A stretch of 38,624 bases of DNA from Paulinella micropora. Its lineage: Eukaryota; Cercozoa; Imbricatea; Euglyphida. Below are positions 20,383 through 27,491 of the stretch, piece after piece (position 1 is the first letter of the stretch; the number at the start of each line of letters is the position of its first letter). The notes beneath the pieces were generated by a model that was given only the letters and a program-made list of their open reading frames with translations, was not told where the DNA came from and did not search any database. A program made the position numbers and the translations under genes. The DNA lies in the NCBI GenBank assembly GCA_009731375.1, contig BJOX01000075.1, forward strand, positions 78,037 through 116,660, read 5' to 3'.

Positions 20383-23300
20383 AAGGAAATACGACTGCTC
20401 GGATTTCTGCTAATTGATTTGCTTGGTCTTGTAGTATATTCATAAGATTTTTATTTTCTTTTTCTAAATTAACTACCTTTTCCGCCATGTGTTGAAAAGC
20501 ACTGACTAATATCGGTATAAAACTTATATATGTTATGCCTTCAAGGTAGCCATCTCCATCGTCCGCTTTTATTCCACTTTCAGATACAAATTCAGGAAAT
20601 GTTTTTTTAACTTCATCAGCAATAAATCCGTGGTTCTTTTGTTTTTTCTTTTCGTCTGCTTTCAAACAATATGAACAGCAGTTTATTTTCATTAGTTTCT
20701 CACAACAATCACCGCAGTCTAATGTCTTAATATCTGCTTTTAATCTCCTGTCCGATGAGTTTGTCCAAGCACCATTGAGAGGAATATAATTATAAGTGCC
20801 AGACGGCTCACCAGTAGTAGAGTTTGAAGTAGTCCAAGCGTGAAGCAAACCAGTAGAAGAAACAATTGCTCCATAATTCGTATATCCTCCCGATTTAAAA
20901 TATAGTTGTGGGTCGTTAGTATAAGCAGGTCTTTTTCGTATGATTAAAAAACCGCTGGATGCTGTTGGGATGCTTAAATCTCCCGATGTATTAATGTTCA
21001 TTGCCTCATTCCAAGTTATATTACTCCCCGCTGTTGTTCCTGAATTATAATAAAAAGCGAGTTTTCCACCTTTTTGAATTAGAAAGTTTGAACCGCTGTG
21101 GCTTGATTTCCAGTTCGTGCCATCAAAATAAGCATCAAAACTTAAATTGACATTGTCGTGTGCCCAATTCAATAATTGAAATGTTGGATAAGCATCTGCC
21201 GTTGTTATTGCTTGTAAGTGTGCTCCTCCGATATTTGAAGCCGTCCCGTATAATTCTAAACCTGCCGTTGCTCCATTTGATGATTTTGTTGAGTTGCCTA
21301 TGATTATCGGTTTGCCTAGTGCTGTTGTTATTTTGTCGCTCGTTGCCCATGTTGTTGTTGATATACCCGCATTTGCTGTTAATAAGCCCGTTGTGCTACT
21401 GATGTCCATTGCGACATTAAACGATACATTATTCCCCACCGCTACTCCTTATTTATAATAGAAAAGAAGATTAGTGCCTTTTTGTATTAAAAAGTTAGAT
21501 GTCGCAGAAGATGATTTCCATGCCCCTCCCGACACATAAGCATCAAAACCTAATGTAATATCATTATGAGCATAATTCCACATTTGAAAAACTGGATAGA
21601 CATCTGCTGTTGTTATTGCCTGTATATGTGGCCCCGCGGGGTCGCTCGCAGTTCCATATAACTCTAAGCCACCAGTTGCTCCTACTCCTTTTGTTGTATT
21701 GCCTATGATTATTGGTTTGCCTGATGCTGTTGTTATTTTGTCCCTCGCCGTTAATGTTGTTGTAGTCATACCAGCAGTTGCCGTTAATGTAGTTCCCGTT
21801 ATTGTTCCACCATTTGTTATGTTGTTTGAATTCATATCCAAAGCACCATAAAATCGCATACCGCCAGCATTGTTAAAACGGACAATGTCAGACGATGCAC
21901 TTTTATTATCCAAAAGTTTTGAAATATGAAGTCCCGCCCCTTTTACATCAGATGCTACATTCGTAAATACATAACCTCGTTGGTTCGCGGTTCCACTTGT
22001 AGCAGTATTTAGAGTAAATAAGAAATACTGATAATCACCTTATGTCTGTGAAAAGAATATATCTCCTCCATTTTGGTTTAATATCCTCGCCCCATTATAT
22101 GTGATATTTCCGCCATTAGTGATAGTTTGGTTATTAAAATCGGCATTGTTCGTTAAAGTTAGATATTTTATTGTAGTGCTCGCCCCATTAAATGTTTTAC
22201 TTCCTGTTATGGTTTGGTCTGTTGTTAGTTTTACATTTTTGCCCGTCCAATGTGTCAGCATACCCTTTTGTCGCTCCGTCCGTTGCTAATGTCGGAGTTC
22301 CAAGGTTGGCTATTTTGCTACTATTACAATCTAGCCCCGAAGCATTTACCCAACCGACAATCGTCCCGTCAATAATAAAACTTATTTTTTTCACAGAAAT
22401 TTCAAAGTTGTAATATGTCGCAGTTTTCATATCCAAACTAGCAATTGACCCGATATTACTGGTAGAATTGAAAACGATGAATGTGCCCTTTGTTGTTGAA
22501 TTGATTGAATTTCCCGTTATTTCAACACCACTGCTATATGTCTTAATTCCTGCTATGGTTTGGTTTCCTGTTAGTTTCACATTTTGCCCGTCTAATGTGT
22601 CCGCATACCCTTTTGTCGCTCCGTCCGTTGTCGCTGTTGGTGTGGCTAAGTTTGTTATNNNNNNNNNNTGTTTGTTATTTTGTTGTTATTCAAAGATAGC
22701 GTAGTGCCAGTTGCAGTTATAATTAAAGTATTACCCGAATATAACTCAACATACGAACCAGTTATTTGTATCGGATACCAAGTCGCTGTTGCAGTTTTTT
22801 GTGCGGCAATCATTCCTATTTTTGTATCAAAGGCTATGCCGATGCCATCAAAAGTTGTAGGGTTGGACGAACCACTTACTTCTAAAGTTGATGTAAATTT
22901 TTTATTCCCTGCTATGGTTTGGTCTCCTGTTAGTTTGACCACCGAAGTATCAAGAACGGAAACATCCACACCATCAACCAAATTTACATTTGTTATGCTT
23001 TGGCTTTTCATATCAATCCCCGCACTCGCATTTATTATACTGCTAAATGTCTTAATACCCGCTATGGTTTGGTCTCCTGTTAGTTTAACCACTGAACCAT
23101 CAACTGCGAGATTAGCGAGATTAATTCCATTATATGTAGAAGCCCCTGAAATAGCAAAACCATTCATATTTAGTGCCCCCGTCATACTAGCAGTGCCGTC
23201 TAATCTAAGAAAGGGTGGTGTAGTGTTTCTCCATTGCCCCGTGCTATACATAATCAGTTGATTATCTGCTGGGAAGCCTGATATTGTCACATCGCTATGT

Positions 23301-24106
23301 GTGTCTATACTTCCTGATGCTGTCACCTTATTATTATTATCATTATGCTCAAATATCCATTCATCAACACCTTTGTCATTTAGTAAATTTACGTTTATTA
23401 TATTCTTCATTCCCATACTAATGTTGCCTGTTTCATCAACATTTATCGGAAATGTTTTATTTACCCAGTTTATTGAATTATATGTTATAACTATTCATCG
23501 CCACTGGTGCTGTAATGACTACATCTGAAAGTGTATCAATTGAACCAAGGGCTGTATTCTTCCATTTGCCTTCTACATCGTTGTAAGTTAAGTATTGTCC
23601 GCTTGCTTGTGCAAATATGTTTGTGTCAATCAAATTATATAAACTGGTTTGGTGCGGATTGGAAGTATTAGAGCGGTGTTGAGTTGAGGCTTTGACTTCG
23701 TCATTATCCCTTACTCGTTGCTCTGTGTAGTATAAACGGCTTCCTTCTTTAAGGTCAGTCGTTGATTTTAAAGCGAGCCGTGTGTCAAAGCGGTTATCAG
23801 TGTAATAAAGATTTACNNNNNNNNNNCTTCTTTAAGGTCAGTTGTTGATTTTAAAGCGAGACTTGTGTCAAAGCGGTTATCAGTCCAATAATAATTAAGT
23901 CCTTCTTGAATGTCCGCGGTGCTTTTGGTAACCAGTCGTGTATCGAATCGGTCGTCAGTGTAATAAAGATTTATGGGGTCATCATCTTCTGGCACTCTGT
24001 CTGTATTCAGACCGGCTATGTTTGTGTTGGTTAAGTCTAAGTTAAGTATGTTTAGACTATCAACAGCCAACTCATTAAGGCCAAGTAATGATTTATATTG
24101 CGACAT
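20381..24106 (-). CDS. fibre protein with C-terminal S74 intramolecular chaperone, interrupted
   Basis: The gene is about 3.7 kb. The N terminus has repeated YYTD-R/N-RFDT...KSTTDLKEG units as in phage and giant-virus fibres. The middle has repeated KLTGDQTIAGIKTFSS and DGATKGYADTLDGQ units. The C terminus has an S74 (endosialidase-type) chaperone: NSSDRRLKADI holds the Ser and Lys of the self-cleavage site, followed by NHGFIADEV and a terminal coiled coil. S74 domains drive trimer folding of receptor-binding fibres and then cut themselves off. Breaks: 10-N gaps at 23817 and 22659, a shift near 23490, a T5/T4 shift near 22240, and in-frame TAA at 22042-22040 and 21451-21449. All segments share one order and strand. 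Confidence 0.82.
22659..22668. other. 10-N placeholder gap inside fibre gene
   Basis: Both sides carry TTTGTTAT, so the gap probably separates overlapping contig ends instead of hiding sequence. Confidence 0.9.
23817..23826. other. 10-N placeholder gap inside fibre gene
   Basis: It lies between two near-identical YYTD-type repeat units; repeat collapse is possible. Confidence 0.9.
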
Positions 24107-24107
24107 A

Positions 24108-24229
24108 GATATTTTAGAATTTCGCTTCGTGCTGTCGCACTCTCGCTTATTCTAAAACATCGGAAAAAATTTGAAGAAAAAATTAATTGGAAACGATGTT
24201 TTGTGATGACGAAGTCAGAACAAAATATC
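24108..24229. repeat. intergenic palindromic cassette 7
   Basis: GATA at 24108, hairpin TTTTAGAAT...ATTCTAAAA, CATCG at 24158-24162, 31-base spacer, CGATG at 24194-24198, hairpin TTTTGT...ACAAAA with inner TGACGAAGTCA, TATC ending at 24229. It separates the divergent fibre (ATG one base away) and the plus-strand gene at 24318. Confidence 0.9.
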
Positions 24230-24317
24230 AATTATTTAATTAAATATTTTAATTTTTTGTTAAATTATACTAACAAAAAATATAACTATCTTGTGTAATA
24301 TCATTCATCGGTAATCA

Positions 24318-24835
24318 ATGCCGTCAAAGGAAGCATAAAAGGAAAACTGGAAGAAAGCAGTTCAAGCAAATAGAGAAAATGCTGAACGGCGAAAGGACGA
24401 ATGGGCTCGTGAAAGGCTTCGTAAAAAAGGAGAATTAAAAGAAGCATCAGTGGAAGAACTTATTGAGACTGATGCTGAAGTTAGTGTTGCGAAAGAGATA
24501 CTTAAAAATCCTGAGATTGAAGATGAATCAAGCGAAAGCGATAGCGAAATTGATATGTCTGAGGTTATTGCAAATCATATGCTTAGAAAGATAAAAAAGA
24601 ATGCCAAAAAGCCCAAGAAGAAAAACACAAAGAAAGCACCACAACCCAAAAGACTGAGAATGACAGCGAAGAAGAAGAAAGTGAGAGTGAAGAAAGCGAA
24701 GATTATGAAACAACAGGCGTAAAACAGAGAGGTGGTAAAAAACGAAATGAAAAAATATCAGTTAATGTATATAACAATACACCAAAGAATAAAGAAAAAA
24801 GTAAGGAAGCAGAAAAGATTTTTCTAAAGTTCTAA
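24318..24835 (+). CDS. highly charged protein, in-frame TAA at codon 7 and apparent -1 frame change
   Basis: From the ATG at 24318 the frame meets TAA at 24336-24338, then stays open to 24722. The product is very rich in Glu, Lys, Ser and Asp (VEELIETDAEVSVAKEILKN near the start of the open part) and contains an NHMLRKIKK segment. At 24593-24599 the sequence is A AAA AAG in the zero frame. The -1 frame after it runs on with a Glu/Ser-rich stretch and a KQRGGKKRNEK basic block, ending in TAA at 24833-24835, directly at cassette 8. By the cassette rule that stop is the likely natural end. Function unknown; a DNA- or RNA-binding disordered protein is possible. Confidence 0.5.
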
Positions 24836-24836
24836 T

Positions 24837-25092
24837 GATATTTTGTTCTGACTGCCGTCATCACACTATCGCGAAGCGATAGTTCGCCCTTTACTGCTCG
24901 GAGAGCGTAAGCAATATCTTTGATATTGTCGGGCAGAACAAACATCGTCTGCGATTAAATAAAAATTAAAAATAAAAACGATGGTTTAGAATATAGATTC
25001 AACAAGTTGAATCCATAGAGAGAGTGCACCAGCACGACCATCTCGTAGAGTGATTACGCCCTTCGGGCAGTAAAGCGCAATTCTAAACTATC
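24837..25092. repeat. intergenic palindromic cassette 8 (long, mixed type)
   Basis: GATA at 24837, a long first arm TTTTGTTCTG...CAGAACAAA containing further small hairpins, CATCG at 24943-24947, 31-base spacer, CGATG at 24979-24983, second arm GTTTAGAAT...ATTCTAAAC, TATC ending at 25092. The left half is the T:A type and the right half the G:C type. It lies between the charged gene and the integrase ATG. Confidence 0.88.
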
Positions 25093-25095
25093 ATC

Positions 25096-26019
25096 ATGAG
25101 TGAAAATAATAATATTCAACTTGCGAACACCGCACAAGAATTATTTCCTCAGACTAAACCGAGGACTAGAGGAACGACAATATGGGCGGACAAAGTATTA
25201 GATATGGTCAATATTGATTTAATGGATATGAGTAAGGTTGCTACAAAAAATAAAAATTATAATTTTGCCCTTATTTGGATTGATATTCATAGTCGCTATG
25301 CTTACGCAATACCTATAAAGAATAAATTTTCTACCACAGTTTTAGATGCACTCAAGAAATTACCAAAGCCAAAAGCATACATATCAGACAATGGCGGTGA
25401 GTTTAAAGGTGCAGTTGGTGAGTGGATGAGAAATAATGGAATTGAACAATTTATGGTTGAAGTAGGTGATCATAATTCGTTAGGTATTGTTGATAGATTT
25501 GTTAGAACACTTAGAGAAAGATTACATGTATTATGGGCTTTTAATCGTAATTTTGATTGGATAAGTTATATTGAAGATGTTGTTTATTATTATAACAAGA
25601 AAGAACATTCAGCGATTAAGGCGGCGCCAATTGATGTATTTAAAGGATATGATATTAGCCAACAACATAGATATGTTGATAAATATTTATTTGGTTTCAA
25701 AGAAGGAGACAGAGTTAGAAAGTTGAACAAGAAACACATTTTAGAAAAGGGAGGAAAGACATGGAGCAAGCAAATCTACACTGTCAAAGCCCGTAAGGGA
25801 TACCGGATTGTATTAACAAATGATGATGTTGTACCACCACGTCATTTATTAAAGACTGACGCTACCGACGATCCGGAAGAGACAGATATTAATAAAGAAC
25901 TAAAGCAACTAACTAAAGAAAAACAAACAAAGCATTTACTGAAAAGAGAGGAGATAGACTCCGCCAACATTAGAACTTCTTCCAGATTAAGGAAGAAAAA
26001 AGAAATAATGGATTTGTAG
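25096..26019 (+). CDS. INT: retrovirus-type (RVE) integrase
   Basis: The protein has 307 residues and an RNase H-fold core: Asp41 in VNIDLMDM, a WIDIHSRYAYAIPIKNK strand pair, Asp98 in ISDNGGEFK, and the helix HNSLGIVDRFVRTLRERL. The third catalytic acid is Asp133 where the family usually has Glu, at the normal D-35 spacing. The C-terminal region FKEGDRVRKLNKKH...YTVKARKGY is an SH3-like DNA-binding domain, followed by a charged tail. No N-terminal zinc HHCC domain is seen. It joins the element ends to host DNA with a short target duplication. It is transcribed opposite to most genes and converges on the next one. Confidence 0.9.
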   Translation: MSENNNIQLANTAQELFPQTKPRTRGTTIWADKVLDMVNIDLMDMSKVATKNKNYNFALIWIDIHSRYAYAIPIKNKFSTTVLDALKKLPKPKAYISDNGGEFKGAVGEWMRNNGIEQFMVEVGDHNSLGIVDRFVRTLRERLHVLWAFNRNFDWISYIEDVVYYYNKKEHSAIKAAPIDVFKGYDISQQHRYVDKYLFGFKEGDRVRKLNKKHILEKGGKTWSKQIYTVKARKGYRIVLTNDDVVPPRHLLKTDATDDPEETDINKELKQLTKEKQTKHLLKREEIDSANIRTSSRLRKKKEIMDL

Positions 26020-26024
26020 TATTA

Positions 26025-26502
26025 TTATTTCTTTGAGTGATAGTCTGCAAACTTGGAATACACAGGGACCTTTGTGTGTATGTAGTACCCCTTCACCGCA
26101 GGCCAAGAATGAAACACTCTGATAACATTCTTTGAATCGATTGTGACGAAATAAACTTTTGCCTCTCCAGGGCTCTTCATGAATTTCGCCTCGACCCTGT
26201 TATTCCCCGGCTTAGTGAAAACAATATCTGGTTTCTTGTTATCAGCAACGAACTCTACGAAGCACTTACTTTCTTCGCGATACTTTAGTGGAGACAGCAC
26301 TTGGGCTTCGTATAGTTGTATCGCACTAAGAGCACTCGAAACATCCTCCTCTTCGTCTTCATGGAGTGGACGNNNNNNNNNNAAGTGGACGTTTCTCGTC
26401 GGGAGTGGTAGGCTCAGGGGTTGGCTCTGCGGTTGGCTCAGGGGTAGGCTCTGCGGTTGGCTCTGCGGTTGGCTCAGCAGTCGGCTTCTTCTTAGGAGGC
26501 AT
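26025..26502 (-). CDS. unknown protein with Ala-Glu-Pro-Thr repeats, cut by a 10-N gap
   Basis: The ATG at 26502 opens a frame with MPPKKKPT and then Ala/Pro-Glu-Pro-Thr units repeated about six times. The 10-N gap at 26373-26382 follows, with RPL on both sides. After it come an acidic patch (HEDEEED) and a folded C-terminal region of about 100 residues, with segments ECKFV-like to FVADNKKPDIVF, RVEAKFMKSPGEAKVYFVTI and a FHSW turn. I recognise no family, although the last part has alternating strands like a small alpha/beta or nuclease-like domain. The true frame before the gap is this one, since the other open frame reads only Ser-Gln-Pro repeats. Confidence 0.55.
26373..26382. other. 10-N placeholder gap
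   Basis: Both flanks contain GTGGACG, so the two sides probably overlap. Confidence 0.9.
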
Positions 26503-26713
26503 GGTGCCTGCCACACACCAAAAAGCACAAAAAAAAACATGTGTGGGCAGTGCCTTGAAGCCGTTTTTTTTTGTTTTCGTAAATAAATAATTTCGTAAAT
26601 AAAATAATTTTTTTTTAGCCTAGTAATAAGTGTGTTTTTATGTTGTTGTGAAATGTGTGTCATGTTCATTGATGAGAAGTGAGCGGGTAGGCAGACAGGA
26701 CAGATCACACAAC

Positions 26714-27178
26714 CTACCTTACTCCTTCAATATACAATTTATACTTTACAATAACTTCCTCAAATGTTTTTCCACCACCAATCAAATTTCTTGCGTAATT
26801 TTCCTCTTGACGGGACATTGGAAATTTATTTTTTTCTAACCATCTTTCAAAAAATGCTATTTCTTTTTTGGTCTCTTTTTCCTTTCTAATTCTCTGCCTT
26901 TTAATTTTCCTTGCATTTTCTAATTGCTTTCTTTCCTCTTGTATTTCATTGTCTCTTTGTTCGACAGCTTCGAGTCTTCGTTCTACCTCGTCAAGTTCAA
27001 GTTTAATTTGTCTTATCTTTTTTGACAAGTTTTTTTTCTTTGTCTCCAAGGCTATTTTGTCGGAAATAATTTTGTTCTTTCTTTTGTCTGAATAATATTC
27101 AAACCAATTATTTTCTTCTCTTTCAACATCATCATCGCTTGAATTTTCTTTTGCTTCATCATCGATATAATCACTCAT
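26714..27178 (-). CDS. coiled-coil protein
   Basis: Start at the ATG at 27178, chosen because the sequence from there (MSDYIDDEAKENSSDDDVER) is acidic and hydrophilic while the upstream open part is not protein-like. The product has 154 residues. After an acidic head, a long Lys/Glu/Arg coiled coil covers about residues 35-110, and a shorter globular end includes RNLIGGGKTFEEVIVKYK. No known domain. It lies between the polymerase and the Pro/Thr repeat gene on the same strand. Confidence 0.65.
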   Translation of the reverse strand: MSDYIDDEAKENSSDDDVEREENNWFEYYSDKRKNKIISDKIALETKKKNLSKKIRQIKLELDEVERRLEAVEQRDNEIQEERKQLENARKIKRQRIRKEKETKKEIAFFERWLEKNKFPMSRQEENYARNLIGGGKTFEEVIVKYKLYIEGVR

Positions 27179-27491
27179 TCTGTACAAATGGAGTCTTGTC
27201 AAGGTAGAAAGTAGGCCAAAAGTGCGAAAACGAAAAGTATGATTTTTTGTTTTCGCATTCTCTGATAAAAAACCATGTGATAACATTGCGCTTTGACTGA
27301 GGAGAAAAAAACGCAACCGAAGCAAGCACTACACAAAAAATTTATTTTTCTTCCTTCTCGTGGCATGGTGATGGGTGGTGTAATTAGTAAGTTGGTGGTG
27401 TTGTTTGTCATTGTCGGCGGTTCAACTCTTGAGCCATTCCTTCCATCCTTTTTTGCTTTTTTTGTAAATTCCTTTTTTTCTTTTTTTTTGC

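Noticed and set aside
20381-24106. Several plus-strand frames opposite the fibre gene (for example 22680-23261)
   Set aside because: Shadows of the fibre gene; low-complexity and not consistent with the cassette boundaries.
14776-25092. Regularly spaced palindromes as a CRISPR array
   Set aside because: Spacing equals gene lengths, the repeats are two-armed and variable, and there are no short spacers or cas genes.
26179-26590. Plus-strand Gly/Val/Ser-rich frames near 26.4 kb
   Set aside because: Reverse complement of the Pro/Glu/Thr repeat gene.
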